Assembly (NCBI GenBank): GCA_032622095.1 | Contig: CP136066.1 | Location: forward strand, 185,786,716-185,850,715 | Length of the DNA: 64,000 bases | Source of the DNA: Siphonodentalium dalli | Taxonomy: Eukaryota > Mollusca > Scaphopoda > Gadilida > Siphonodentaliidae | Direction: 5' to 3' | In this document: positions 34,438 to 45,934 of the stretch, one piece after another | Layout: the number at the start of each line of letters is the position of its first letter | Numbering within the stretch: position 1 is the stretch's first letter | Translations under genes and position numbers: made by a program | The notes under the pieces: model-generated | Database searches by the model: none | The model's input: only the letters and a program-made list of their open reading frames with translations | Told to the model about the DNA's origin: nothing

Positions 34438-35115
34438 GTTAAGAGTGCGTGGAGATGGCTTATCTCAGCATAGAAGGTTTAATTTTGGAAAGTTGTCCCG
34501 TTCTTATCAATGCTGAGATTATATCATGCCACGAATCTCTACTCTGGCTAACACCCATAGAGATCATATTCCAATAGTATACAAAACTTTGGAACTCATT
34601 GATGTTTTGACAGTTATATTAAATCTTATGAAGTCGAAAAAATAACGCGGGAATATATTTCTAAGTTATGATATGTTACTTAATATTGTACTTCACTGAA
34701 TATGAATGTCACAACTCGAAATTGCATGCGTTTCTGTTACTTTTGTGAGCCGACATCGCAATAAACATTGAATTAATTACACAGAAAAATTATATAATTG
34801 TAAGAGACGCAAATTAAAATCGCTCACAAAGTCACTTAAATCGTGAAATTTCGAGTTGGGACCTTCAACTGCAGTGATATACATTATTAAGAAATAGATA
34901 CTAACTAAGAAATCTATTCCCCGCGTTATTTTTTTGACTTTATAATATTCCCTGTCAAAACTTCAAAAAGTTCCCAAATTTTGTACTGGTGGAATATGAT
35001 CTCTACGACCAGAGTAGAGATTCATGGCATGATCTAATCTCAGTATTGATATGAACGGGACATCTTTCCAAAATTAAACCTTCCAAGCATGAAGTAACTC
35101 ACGCATAGCAACCTC
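34438..35115. mobile_element. Large foldback: ~330-bp inverted arms, family D
   Basis: The left arm runs from GAGTGCGTGGAGATGG through GGTTTAATTTTGGAAAG, AATCTCTACTCTGGC, GATCATATTCCA, AACGCGGGAATA and CAACTCGAAATT. The right arm returns AATTTCGAGTTGGGACC, CCCCGCGTTATTTTT, GGAATATGATCTCT, CCAGAGTAGAGATTCATGG and TTCCAAAATTAAACCTTCC. The centre is near 34780. No ORF longer than about 80 codons. Two inverted copies joined head to head would also give this structure. Confidence 0.8.
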
Positions 35116-36189
35116 GGATTATAAAATTGATCAAAGGCAACATATACATATTACCTTTCAAAATATATAAAATAAATTATAAGCATATATCAGTAAAAGA
35201 CAAGTTATGCAACACTGAAGGTTTCAACAACGTTCGTGCTTTGTGGAATGTTTGCAATCAATTGTAATAGCATAGGTTTATATATGGGAGGTAATTATGG
35301 GGGGGGGGGGTCCAATTGATTGTGAAGTCACAACACCAAACAAAATTCTGCTTTCTATTTTACCATTTTTGTTTCTTTTCTGATATCTGTGGCATCAGAT
35401 GTGGGGATAACATACATGCGATCAAGTGTGCATGGAAGAAACTGTTGTTCAACCATTCAGTGCTTCATAACTGTCTTTGTTTTGTGTTTATTATATTAAA
35501 CAGCTTACTATAATTAGAAGACAATGTTTATATGTTATATTTAATGAATTTTATAATCAATGATTCTTATGGAATGTGGGCTATTTCTTCAACCTAGTCA
35601 ATTCAACATGTATTCGTTTATTTTCTTGGGGAATATACCATTTGTGCTATTCGACACTCCTTTAAAACAACACTACATGGTTTTTTTTAGGATTAAACAT
35701 TTTCTCACCAAAACCAATTTGAACTGAAAAACCAATGTGTGTACTATATAAATATATCACATGAAACCCCTGTTATATCACCAAAAAGGCCATTACATAT
35801 TTACTTATATCTCACTAGTGATGAATAGGCGCGTGCTTCGCATGATACTTGACATCACGCCAACAAAATTACCGCGCGGATTAATACTATTTCGAAAAGC
35901 CACGCATGAGACCAACACCAGAGATTGCAAAAATGATTGCTTTGTTTATTAATTTAAATTCTTGTCCAACATTGTTACACTAACGAGAATAGACACAAAA
36001 AACAAAGAGGACATTGGGGGGCTATATGTTTCGTCTTCAGTCAGAGCGCGCAATACTGTCGTATACGGTTGTGAAGCGTCTCAGCCGATGCCGTGCATGT
36101 ATGCATTTTGCATTCATTTTTCAGCTTCTTTTAAAGATTGTTATTTACTAAAAAGGCATAAAGCTCTAGGTTTTTCATGTGCTATGAAA
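35116..36189. other. Intergenic DNA, nothing recognised
   Basis: Contains a G run at about 35299-35309 and AT-rich unique sequence. Frames of 60-90 codons are unrecognised. Confidence 0.45.
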
Positions 36190-36336
36190 GATCTTCAACT
36201 CGTTATGTTGGGATATAAGATTTTATGAAACTCGTTTGATAAATTTGATTCACAACTCGTCTACGACTCGTTGTAAATCAAATTTATCGAAATCGTTTCA
36301 TAAAATCTCATATCCCAACATAACGAGTTGGAGATC
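36190..36336. repeat. 147-bp hairpin with ~70-bp arms
   Basis: GATCTTCAACTCGTTATGTT, GGGATATAAGATTTTATGAAA and GATAAATTTGATT are returned as complements, ending AACATAACGAGTTGGAGATC. A few mismatches lie near the centre (ACTCGTC TACGACTCG). It is the size of a small MITE or a hairpin RNA precursor. No target duplication is obvious. Confidence 0.75.
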
Positions 36337-37215
36337 CTCTATGTACAAGCTGTCAGTACATGTGCTTTTCATATGGTTTCAACTATAGCTCGTCAAAGTT
36401 TATTTCTAAGTAAACAAGGTCTTAAAATGCATCGTCTCAGAACCATCTTCCAATATCGACATCACATCAACGTATGCCACAGTGATTAGTCAACTCGATT
36501 CTTATACTGGCCACGAAGGTGCACACAATCCATCAGCAGGCAAGCCCCATGTCGAATTAGGCCACCAGACGTCGTCCAGCGATGGCAGAACCTGGTTCGA
36601 TACCCGAGTGGCGCGGAATGGTGTCCCACGTTAAGAGAGGGCCACCTGATTTGTGTGTCTATCATTTACTTACCGGAGTGGTTGTTTACAAGTGCAGTTT
36701 TGTGATTTCATGATGACACTATTGACTTGTTCGATCTTTCCTCAACCAGGAAAATTGATCAAAATTGAGCAGGTTACCCATGTATCTACGATAAACTCCA
36801 ACCCACAACAAACTGGCCACATACTTGATTGACGTAACAATGATAATTACACATATACAACAATGTATCATTTAATAAGTGGATACCCGCCGACGGGTTG
36901 TAATAATTCCTTTTTACTCGTTTGAATGACAAGTTAAAAAAAGTTCAATTTAATATTTCTTGTTCACGCTATATCCGACACAAACATAATGGTTGCATTG
37001 GAATTGATGTGGATATTCCTACATGTGGTACAATACATGTACTTCGATGTTATATCGTTCTTCCATGCAGTGACCCGAGGCAAGCAACATTGTCTTGGAT
37101 TGGCCAGATAGCCACGGTGACGTCCCGAACCGCAAACATAATGACAACCAAGATGGCCATGCTTATCATCTCTCACCGGACTGCATATTCATTCTGTCAT
37201 ATACCTCGAACAACC
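36337..37215. other. Intergenic DNA; weak B-box-like site
   Basis: CTGGTTCGATACCC near 36592 resembles a Pol III B box, but no matching A box or tail was found. Frames at 36922-37314 overlap the start of the next MITE and are not recognised. Confidence 0.35.
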
Positions 37216-37219
37216 TTAA

Positions 37220-37472
37220 CCCTTTATATAGTAAGTGGTTCCTCCAATTCAGTTGTAAAAGTATACATTGGAATGGCATATTGTTCATCTGGAGGGGTGT
37301 TTAGGATAAATTAGCAGACGGCAGTCAGACGAAAATTTAATGTAAGTGCCCAGGATTCATATTTATTGCAGGGGAAATGTTCAGATAATAAGTTCAAAAA
37401 CGACCTATGAATTTATTATCTGAACATTTCCTATGGGAACTACTCGTCAATAAATATTTAGTATAGAAAGGG
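37220..37472. mobile_element. piggyBac-like MITE family B (253 bp)
   Basis: Left TTAA (37216-37219) then CCCTTTATATAGTAAGTGG; right ATTTAGTATAGAAAGGG then TTGA (one mismatch to TTAA). The inner inverted pair GAAATGTTCAGATAATAAGT / ATTATCTGAACATTTCC is characteristic of the family. Non-coding. Confidence 0.85.
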
Positions 37473-37767
37473 TTGATGAGATACTGACTGATGATTGTGA
37501 AATCTAATGCACATCATTATCCCAGAAAATATCGAATGGACAGGTTGATTATTAACCGTATCATGGTGTGACGTAGCTCAGTCTGCAGTAAGTCTGTTGA
37601 CACTTCGTACAGTTGTCATTTCCCAACACCAAGTCTTCCTATAAATGAAATGTTTGCGGGAATACCATAGACTAGGTATCCATATGAATCTGATTGCATG
37701 TCTACAAATACTGGACATTGGCCACCTGATGGCTATTTTTTACCGAGTGGCAATGCGGTTGAATAGA

Positions 37768-37969
37768 CAGTAATGCCCTAAATAATTGACTCCTTAACCA
37801 CAGCAGAAATATGAGTAATCTTTCAGGATTTATTCATAAATATGGCTTGTTGCCATTCATCACTGAGAGCTTTCCGATGAATGGCAACAAGCCATACTTC
37901 CGACTAAATCCTGAAAAGTTGCCCATAATTCTGCCGTGGTTAAGGAGTCGATTATATGGGACATTACTG
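37768..37969. mobile_element. Tc1/mariner-like foldback MITE family C, near full length
   Basis: Ends CAGTAATGCCCTAAATAA and ATGGGACATTACTG, with TA at the right border. Almost the entire length is self-complementary: TTAACCACAGCAGA, TTTCAGGATTTA and ATGGCTTGTTGCCATTCATC are followed by the same words in reverse. CAGT ends with TA targets point to the Tc1/mariner superfamily. No transposase. Confidence 0.8.
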
Positions 37970-38683
37970 TACATTCCAAGGTGTCAGTTTCACGCCGTTT
38001 CATCGTCTATCTACCACAATAATTTATATTACTTGGAGACACTATTTGCTTCTGTACCATCTCAAATTCTCAGCATTTGATTTCAGCGTATCATTCTTTC
38101 TAAATAGCCGTATTCACTTTACGCTTCCACTGAGAACGAAAGTACCCTCAACGGTTATTAGAATGTCCACATAAATTGACCATAGCAAGTGAAGATTGGT
38201 ATGTGTTGTGTCAACACAATAGAATTAAATTATCTTTTCTTCAAATCAAGTGGATCTGACAGTGAATGGTGCTTGTGGATGATCTTAGCTCGGCGATAGG
38301 TGTGTACGTATCTATGTTAGGGGTGAACACAATATCACGGGAACCCAGCTGTGGTGCCTTCGGGCCCTCAATCGAGTACACCTCAACACAATACCCGTAT
38401 GTTCTATGAGAACAAAACATGCGCGGTATACTCGACTGCATATGTGACTCTACATGAATTCTCGCGAGAATTGGCGTTATGGATGATTATAGAGAATGAA
38501 TTTTCATTCATTTCTTTTCATGTAAGATTCCGCTTTGGGCGTGATGATTAATTCGAGCACCGATATTAACCCATGAACTGCCAATGGTGGGCAAGGTGTG
38601 CTGCGCGCGAGAGACTGATTCCAATCTCGATGAACTTGGAGTGTTCAAGACAAAGGAAGGGTCACTAGCATCGTGAATCTGTG
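37970..38683. other. Intergenic DNA, nothing recognised
   Basis: No structured repeat. Frames at 37811-38174 and 38351-38551 are unrecognised. Confidence 0.4.
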
Positions 38684-38687
38684 TTAA

Positions 38688-38945
38688 TCCTTTCATGTCG
38701 GGAGCTGCGCTGGTGCAGCATTAAAAATCCTGTGCCAACCCATTTTCTTGTATAGGCGAGTCTCTCATATAGGGAGCCTCGCATATATAAGATAATGCAC
38801 TGCCTTACAAGGTAAAAGTAAATAGTGTTAGGCCTATTATTATAGTATATATGCGCGGTTCCCTGTGCGAGACTTGTGCATATATAAGAGAATCCATTGG
38901 TACAGGGTTTTCGCAAAATTTCAGCAATCTCCAGTCATGGAAGGG
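38688..38945. mobile_element. Double-hairpin piggyBac-like MITE (CATGA-type ends), 258 bp
   Basis: TTAA at 38684-38687 and 38946-38949 flanks TCCTTTCATGTCGGGAGC ... CTCCAGTCATGGAAGGG. It is the same element as 56634-56888 but in opposite orientation. Inner hairpins at about 38730-38805 and 38826-38900 carry CCAACCCATTTTCTTG and GAGAATCCATTGG versions of the shared arms. Confidence 0.85.
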
Positions 38946-39033
38946 TTAAATAAACTGACAATGCATATTGGGGTAGGCAGGACCGTTACTACATCACATG
39001 GTGAGATTGGTTTTAAACTCTTGTGGATAAATA

Positions 39034-39537
39034 CAGTAGCAGTCAGAAGACGTGGTATATTGAGGCGCGCCTTTATTGAGATATTTAGCGCGCTTAACTT
39101 AAAAAAGACGCTATTATATCGCAATACCAAAAATCAGTCGCGCTTATTATTGCTTATTATTGAGATATTGATATTGAGATATTAAGCCCGCATTGTCGCA
39201 TAATGAGCGCGACAAAATTTCACACATACCCGATAGTGTTCTATTTATATTAGATAAATACTGTGCATACAGTGTACATATAGCATTTACAACTATAATT
39301 ATATACAAATCTAAAACATTGTCTCTATTTATGCCAAACGAGTAGTTTCAAATTTTAAGTTGCAATATTAACCGCGCGATATCGAAATATTAAGCGCGAA
39401 ATATTGCGATATTAAGCGCAAAATATTGCAATAAAATCGCAAGCGGCGCGCTTATAAGCGTTTCCACTTGCAATAGTATTGCGATATTGGGCGCGAAAAT
39501 AGCGCACTTAATATACCACTTCTTTTGACTGGTATTG
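39034..39537. mobile_element. TA-flanked element rich in GCGATATTAAGCGC motifs, copy 1
   Basis: Ends CAGTAGCAGTCAGAAGACG and CTTCTTTTGACTGGTATTG are inverted repeats next to TA, followed inward by TGGTATATTGAGG / CTTAATATACCA. The interior repeats AATATTGCGATATT and AAGCGCG many times on both strands around an AT-rich centre (TATTAGATAAATACTGTGCA). It is 504 bp, CpG-dense at the ends, with no ORF. Confidence 0.75.
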
Positions 39538-40498
39538 TACAGAGATAGAGAAATCAGCCTTTTTTTGGGGCATATTTAACACTACTGTGTACAGGGTAGG
39601 ACTGATATTTAAATGGGCAACTTTTTTCGTCTTGGACTGTGATACTGCGACAAGAGTTGTTAGCAGTTATATCTAAAATAGTCTCAATTGTCCTTTTGGC
39701 AGCAATATATAGACATCGGATATTGTGGATTTGACAATTATATAAAATGTGTCGTGTCCGGATTCGCGAAAAAGACAATTTTCAGACAAATCCTTATTCA
39801 TATCCGGATTCGGAATCCGGGGTAATATACCAGGTGCATGCATGCATACTTTTGCTAGATCAGGAAGTCCTGAATCCAACAAAGAGATGTAACATGTATT
39901 TGTCGTATAACAATAATTTAATATAACAATGATTCTAGATGACGTATTCCCAACCATCATGATCCTGTCCAAATTTACAAATGTGGGAACTTTATCTTGC
40001 ATGAACCCCTTTGATTTAGAACTTTCGACCTCTTAAACTGCAGAATAAATCAAAACTTTGCACCACTATATGGGTAATTTCTTTCCAAATTAAAGGTATC
40101 TAACTTATCCACCTATATCTATCATCTAAAACAATATACTTTACACCTGATATTGGTTGGAAGATCAATGTGAAAAATCTGACCACTGACCTATATTTTA
40201 CTTGAATTCAGATATTGCATCTGGTCTCTTATTTTTCTAGAACTCATGCATGGTCATGAAGAAGGTTTAAATATAATCTTTCTGTACATGGGGGTCTACG
40301 TTCTTGCCATCGTTGTCGAAATGGTGACCTGCATTCGATATATTAAGTGACACTGATGAGCAAAGGTGACATACGCACATCTCGTTTACGGGACACAAAA
40401 CGCACTAATTTGTAGATTTCTTTATTTGCTTTCTGTTTTAAATTAGAACGTGTTAGATTTGTCAACCGCCGTCAGTTTGTTTTGACAGCTGTACGAGA
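39538..40498. other. Intergenic DNA, nothing recognised
   Basis: A 109-codon frame (39673-40002, −) has no recognised motif. No repeat structure. Confidence 0.4.
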
Positions 40499-40806
40499 TC
40501 ATAGCCTCCAGAGCACATGCACAAGTTAACGTTTTGTTTTATAAGGTATAGTACCATATCATATAGCTTCCATAGCACATGTATACTTTTCGGTGTATTC
40601 GATATATTACGATACCATATAGTTCCCAGAGCACATGTACAGGTTACGTTTCGGTGTATACGATATATTACGATACCATATAGTTTCCAGAGCACATGCC
40701 CAAGTTAATGTTTATAGGTGTATACGATATATTACGGTATCATATAGCTTCCAGATCACTTGCACAGGTTAACTTTTCGGTGTATAAGATATAGTACGAT
40801 ATGATA
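40499..40806. repeat. ~61-bp tandem repeat, 5 copies
   Basis: Units start near 40501, 40563, 40619, 40680 and 40744 and contain ATAGTTTCCAGAGCACATG, CAAGTTAACGTTT, CGGTGTATACGATATATTAC and GATACCAT. Unit length varies from 56 to 64 bp, so the array is old. It abuts the element at 40818. Confidence 0.85.
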
Positions 40807-40817
40807 TCAATATCATA

Positions 40818-41302
40818 TACAAATCAGAAGAAGTATATTGAGGAGCGCCTTTTATTGCGATATTGAGCTTAATTTTGAAAAAGGCGCGATTATAGCGCAG
40901 TACCAAATATCTGTCGAGCTTATATATTATTGCAATATTGAGCGCAGAATATTGCGATATTAAGCACGCATTGCTGCAATATTGAGCGCGACAAAATTTC
41001 ATACAGACCCGATAGTGTTCTATTTATATTAGATAAATACTGTGCATATAGCGTACATATAGCTTTTACAACTATAATTATATACAAATCTAAAACATTG
41101 TCTATATTTATGGCAAACAATATAGAAAAGGCAATAATTTTATTTAAATGTCACAATTTTGAGCGCAAGATGTCGCAATATTAAACCCGCGATATCGCAA
41201 TATTAAGCGCGAAATATTGCGATATTAGGCACAAAATATCGCAAGCGGAGCGCTTATAAGCGTTTCCACTTGCAATATTATTGCGATATTGGGCGCGAAA
41301 AT
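40818..41302. mobile_element. GCGATATT-rich element, copy 2, right end lost
   Basis: Starts AATCAGAAGAAGTATATTG and follows the copy at 39034 through GCGCGACAAAATTTCATAC, GATAGTGTTCTATTTATA and CGTTTCCACTTGCAATATTA. The right terminal repeat is replaced by a (CAA)n run. The two copies are in the same orientation about 1.8 kb apart. Confidence 0.75.
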
Positions 41303-41961
41303 CAGATTCCAACAACAACAACAACAACATTTCTTCAAAAGAGGATTGTTATCAGAATAATGCTAACCACTGTCAACTATAGTATAAAATTTCCCAAAAC
41401 GTGTTGTATATCAACATGTTGTTCAACGCCATTACGTATATCGAGATTATGTCGGGCGAATATTTGCTAGACTGCCACATATTCCAATTTCCAGGTGGTG
41501 AAAAATAACAGATTTCAAAAATCGATATCTGATAACTCTTGAGTGGGTTCCTCGACTCGATTCAAATACTTAATACACCCAAAGCAAAAGAAATAGTAAT
41601 TTATGAGCGTTAATTCTGATTATGTATCTTTAAGAGAAGACAAATACAATGGATTTTAATACATTTGGGAGGTTGAAAAATATTATTTTGTTTTGTCCCC
41701 TTCGGTTCAAGAACTATATACTGGTATGATTGATAATATTACGCAACAATCCAATAACCAAATAGCTTATTGTTTTCGCTCTATTCGAGGAGGCTTCATT
41801 TGTATCATAATGTTGAGATAAATTTTTAATTGCATAATATAACATCATACACCCATATATTATAATGAATAAATCAGTCACAAATATTCAAGCCCAATGA
41901 AAACAATATATGGTATGCAGACTGATCCACTCAAGCAGGGAGCAAACAACGGGCCATATTG
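41303..41961. other. Intergenic DNA, nothing recognised
   Basis: Begins with a short CAACAACAA run; otherwise unique AT-rich sequence. Confidence 0.4.
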
Positions 41962-42336
41962 TTAAAGTGATATGAAACACTCCGGTAGGGTGATCAAATA
42001 GAAATGGAGAATAATCTTGCTCAAAGTAGTTATTTTTACAAATATTATATCCAAATTAACAACACACACCATCATTCTTATGAATTAATTTAATTCAGTG
42101 ACTCTCGGTGGCGAAAACGTTTGCGTCGGTTTATCGGCGATAGTTGCGTCCCGAATCGAGACGTAAATATTTACAAATGAGCGTAGTTCAGACGATGTTT
42201 TCTATGAAGTGGTGAGGTCGATTTGTTTGAAATTTTCAGCGATATTAGTAGAATGTTACATTCCTCCAGTTGGCATAGCGCCTGAGTACTAACTTATAAG
42301 TTTCACGCAACCAAACAAGTCCATAATATGTCTTTA
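41962..42336. mobile_element. MITE family G, copy 2
   Basis: TTAAAGTGATATGAAACACT at the left and CATAATATGTCTTTAA at the right. Internal words match 29681-30040 in order (GTAGGGTGATCAAATAG, CAACACACACCATC, GAGACGTAAATATTTACAAA, AGTTGGCATAGCGCC). Confidence 0.75.
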
Positions 42337-43393
42337 AGATATATGGTGGTCAGCTTTAACTTGGTCATGAACCCATGGCACACAACTCATCTCAGCTAAT
42401 TGTTTATTGATCAACAGGCATGCCATTTCATTACAATGCATTACTTCACCAAAAATACATGTAATCCAATTACATTTGCATTACATTTGAATTACATTAG
42501 CATACCTGGCTGTCATGGTTGTCGTTTTGGAAGATACTGATTTCTCAAAGCAAAGTGTAAAAAAAATTCTACAGTAATATTGTTTGTATATAATGTTTAT
42601 TGATGCTCTTAAGTGTACAGCATTGGGTCTGATCAACAGGTAAAATCTATATCAGACCAGACCCCAACATAATAAATTTAGCGAATGGTGATGTGCGTCC
42701 ATTGGGCTCCTCGATTATGCATGGTGTCGCCTACAATTTTCAGATATAGAGAAGCTAAAATAAAACAGAACAAGAAAAACTTTCTTAAGAAATTTCAAAA
42801 GAAACTAAATATCGTTTTATTTTTTTCTTAAGATACTTTCGCTAAGAAAACTTTCTGCAGAAATAGGATAGGATAAGAGTTCAGCCAAAAGTGTGACGTG
42901 GGTACATTTACATCTCATTTTGAGTTTTTTTCTAGTTGATTTTCATTGTTGTTGACACGTTTTTGTTGTCTCTACCATTGGAACAGTTGGCCGTATTCGC
43001 AATGATAATGAGTCACCTACCATTATAACTATATAACAGGGCTTATATTACATGTGATCCGTACAGGTACATTGGATCCGCGACTTCTCATCGTGAACAG
43101 GACGGCCACAAGAAGTACAGTGTACTGCCAATCCTAAACTATACTGCACAATACTTATCAGAATATACTGAAGATCGTGTTGTCACGAAATGTTAATAAT
43201 GTCGTGTACGTGTATGCCTTGTGACGCGATGTTGACATATTGCCAGAGGACCAATGCAATTGTACTGCACAACGTCATACAGTCGTCATCTGATTATTCG
43301 AATAAAAGAGGTGGGATTGTTGTTGTTGCTTCTCTTTTCAGTTGCTATGGTATATTGCGACATATTTGTCCTATCGTAGTCATTATATATTTA
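42337..43393. other. Intergenic DNA with an AATTAC-rich patch
   Basis: Around 42440-42520 GTAATCCAATTACATTTGCA and ATTACATTAGCATACCTGG resemble, on the − strand, a hAT-type CAGG end with alternating AATTAC words. Elsewhere nothing recognised. Confidence 0.4.
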
Positions 43394-43555
43394 TTCCTTT
43401 CTATACTAAAGTTTCATTAATAAGAAATGTTCAGATAATCAGTTCAGCAAAGGACCATATATCGTTTGTTGAACTTATTATATAAACATTTCCCTCAATA
43501 AATAGGACTCCTTCTGCACTTATTTATATGTCGTCTGCTTTTATCACATTAGTAC
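43394..43555. mobile_element. piggyBac-like MITE family B, partial, inverted
   Basis: CCTTTCTATACTAAAG, GAAATGTTCAGATAATC, GAACTTATTATATAAACATTTCC and ATGTCGTCTGCTTTTA identify a family B copy in − orientation. TTAA borders are not preserved. Confidence 0.65.
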
Positions 43556-44020
43556 CCCTGCCAATCTTTGGAGTTTGGGATAATACCCGGGAAGATTTGA
43601 AAGAGCCGTCGGCCCTTCCTACAACCCACTTTTGGATGCTGTAATTCCGATACCCCCCCCCCATTCAAAACCTGGACCCGCGATGAAGACTTACCTTGTT
43701 TTCTTTTATGAGTTTTGTGTGTTGATATATATATATTAGTTTGAGTTATGGATAGTTGTAATTTAGTGTCATATTTTGTGCTTGCATAATCTCCAGTTGC
43801 CTTAGTCTGTTTTATTTCGGGCTTGTATACTGCGGGCTCAACGATAGGAAGAGGGTGCAATGCCAGCCGGTTGACTTAAGGTCGGTCGGGGCTCCTCAAC
43901 TCTTGATGGTGCAATGCCCGCCTTTCACTCCTTTGCGAGTGTCAGAACCCGTTGGTCTGGTTGTGTAATGCGGTCGCGGACTGAGGAAGCAGCTGAGGCC
44001 AGACTGTCTTGCTTAGTATG
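43549..44020 (-). pseudogene. Decayed coding-like segment, inverted partner of 45935-46500
   Basis: On the − strand the frame reads SLASAASSVRDRITQPDQ, then VLTLAKEWKAGIAPSRV, EEPRPTLSQPAGIA, then stops. Conserved pieces after that include GSFKSSRVLSQTP. The + strand copy at 45935 encodes nearly the same peptide with conservative changes (DEPRPTLSEPAGIA). The family is unrecognised; a retroelement gag-like or multicopy host gene origin is possible. Multiple stops show that it is broken. Confidence 0.4.
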
Positions 44021-44850
44021 TTTTCGGACGGTTTGAAGTGTCAAGTATAGTGTTTTCAAATGTTCTGTCCCACCCGTCCTCCCATAGGCACGGGCGCGGG
44101 TGAAAGCATGTATTTGCAAATTTGTATAGGCAGTTGTTAGTAGTTTTGAGAGAGATAATTATTCGACGGCTTATACTACGGCTATACGACAAGCGTATCT
44201 ACACCGCCCGGGATAGTCATCAACGCCCCCGGAACCATCCAGGACGTGAGCCCGTTTACCTAGATTTTGATATTGGTGTTAGTCGTGTTTTGTGGTCAAT
44301 AACAGACCATATCGAAGTAAGCTTTTTAACTGAGTGGGAGAATCCATTTAGTATAGAAAGGGTAAACACAACCGACGCCATCATCCCAAGACACACGGAA
44401 ACATCAACATTAATTGTGCTCTGGAGTTTCTCTGTGGAACGTACTATGAAAAGTATATCAGCATGGCATCAAAATAGTCAAAATCATTTCTTAATTGCGA
44501 CCGATTCCAAATTCGGATTGGCAGACCATCAAAGCGTTCATAATATAATAGTGATAGTTTTGACGGTCGTTAAATATAAATCTAAATACATCTGCGGTGA
44601 AGTCTAATAATGTGAATTGATTTATTTTGTTGATAAACCTCAAATATTCCCCTTCGTTTCTTTATATTTTACTTCAAACTTAAAAGTCGCCATGTTGAAG
44701 TATTCTCTCATATATTTCTGTTAATTCTTATATGCTAGTATATTTAAGTAATCTACGTTTCCCATTTCTCTATATGTAAGGCCTTAATTTATGTTAGGGT
44801 TATTTCCATTGATGTGTTCATACCTTGTCGTATTGATACTTGGGTATTAG
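44021..44850. other. Intergenic DNA; 161-codon unrecognised frame
   Basis: The + frame 44122-44607 has no recognisable domain. It runs through a fragment of a family B MITE end (ATTTAGTATAGAAAGGG at about 44347-44363), which argues against a real gene. Confidence 0.45.
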
Positions 44851-44955
44851 CAGGGTTCGCGCTGCCACTTGCCAAATTTGCCAACGGCAAAAAATATTTT
44901 CATTTGGCAAAAAACATTAATTTGGCAAAAAAATTGGCAAGTGGGTTTTTAAATT
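44851..44955. mobile_element. Solo left end of hAT-like element (same family as 61849)
   Basis: CAGGGTTCGCGCTGCCACTT then GCCAAATTTGCCAACGGC and repeated TTTGGCAAAAAA. It matches, in inverse orientation, the right end of 61849-62412. No partner end was found downstream. Confidence 0.7.
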
Positions 44956-45344
44956 ATGTGATGTGAACTATCTAGTCATAAAACATCATCGTAGGTGGAT
45001 TATCGGTTATGTTTGCCAACATACAGACAATGCAAAGGGAACCCCGATCAACACATATATCAACCTATATATCAGCAGTGATATGTGTATAGAAAGTGAT
45101 AAATGTATGTAATTTTCTTTAATAACTTCTTTCTGTCTATATCAAACTGTCCTCAAACAGTTAATCAACCGCGGTAAAAAACTGGCAGTCAGAAACTAGA
45201 GGCGTGACTGTCCCAATTGGTCCAAGGATACCCCCTGTGTTTTTGAAACACTAAGATGTTTCTCATGTCAGTAAACATTTAGTTAAAATAATAAAATAAC
45301 ATATTCCCATTGCAGGCGCACAGCCTAACCCCTAACCCTAATCC
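44956..45344. other. Intergenic DNA; short telomere-like stretch
   Basis: Otherwise unremarkable. CCTAACCCCTAACCCTAATC at about 45324 is only four imperfect TAACCC-like units, too short to call an interstitial telomere. Confidence 0.45.
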
Positions 45345-45700
45345 TAAACCTATTGACCGAAAAATGTAGGAATAAAAGCTCGGACAAAATTATGCATGTT
45401 GCGAAAATGTTATAAGTCGAAAAATGGGAATAACTCCACACAAAAAAGGGGGACAGACGTTATAATCGAAGGCCCACAGGTTCCCATAGTACTAAATATA
45501 TCTGCCAAGTTTCATAAACATTGACCTAAAAATGTAGGAATAAAAGCTTGGACAAAATTATGCATGTTGCAAAACATTTCTAAGTCGAAAAAGGGGGATA
45601 ACTTCACCAAAAAAGTCCGACAGACGTCATAGTTGCAGGTGCACAGGTTCCCATGGTCGTTGATGTCTGTGCCAAGTTTCACGGAAAATGATCAAAACAC
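45345..45700. repeat. Tandem duplication of ~180 bp
   Basis: Two copies share ATTGACC, AAAAATGTAGGAATAAAAGC, GGACAAAATTATGCATGTTG, AAGTCGAAAAA, GACAGACGT, CACAGGTTCCCATAG and GCCAAGTTTCA. The last words resemble sequence common in mollusc interspersed repeats. A G run (45722-45737) follows. Confidence 0.75.
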
Positions 45701-45721
45701 GACTGAGAAAAACTTCGTTGC

Positions 45722-45737
45722 GGGGGGGGGGGGGGGG
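45722..45737. repeat. Poly-G tract (16 G)
   Basis: Uninterrupted G run between TTGC and ATAAAAAG. Its length may be assembly-sensitive. Confidence 0.9.
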
Positions 45738-45934
45738 ATAAAAAGAATGTTCTGTAGATTTTTAATTGAGGCTGGTAAAAGTAAATTGTTTGCAATAATG
45801 TAATTATAAATTTGTTGTTACAGTTAATCCCCATTTGTATGCACATTAGTGGCTATATTGTACATCACATATTTATTATATCCGTTTGTTGTGACTAGCG
45901 AGTATAAGAGAATACCGCATCAGTGTATGTCTTC

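Noticed and set aside
36570-36620. tRNA gene or SINE around CTGGTTCGATACCC
   Set aside because: Only a B-box-like word; no A box, cloverleaf or tail could be placed.
44122-44607. 161-codon frame as a gene
   Set aside because: It runs through a MITE end fragment and has no recognisable motif.
45323-45352. Interstitial telomere repeat
   Set aside because: Only about four imperfect TAACCC-like units; too short to distinguish from chance.
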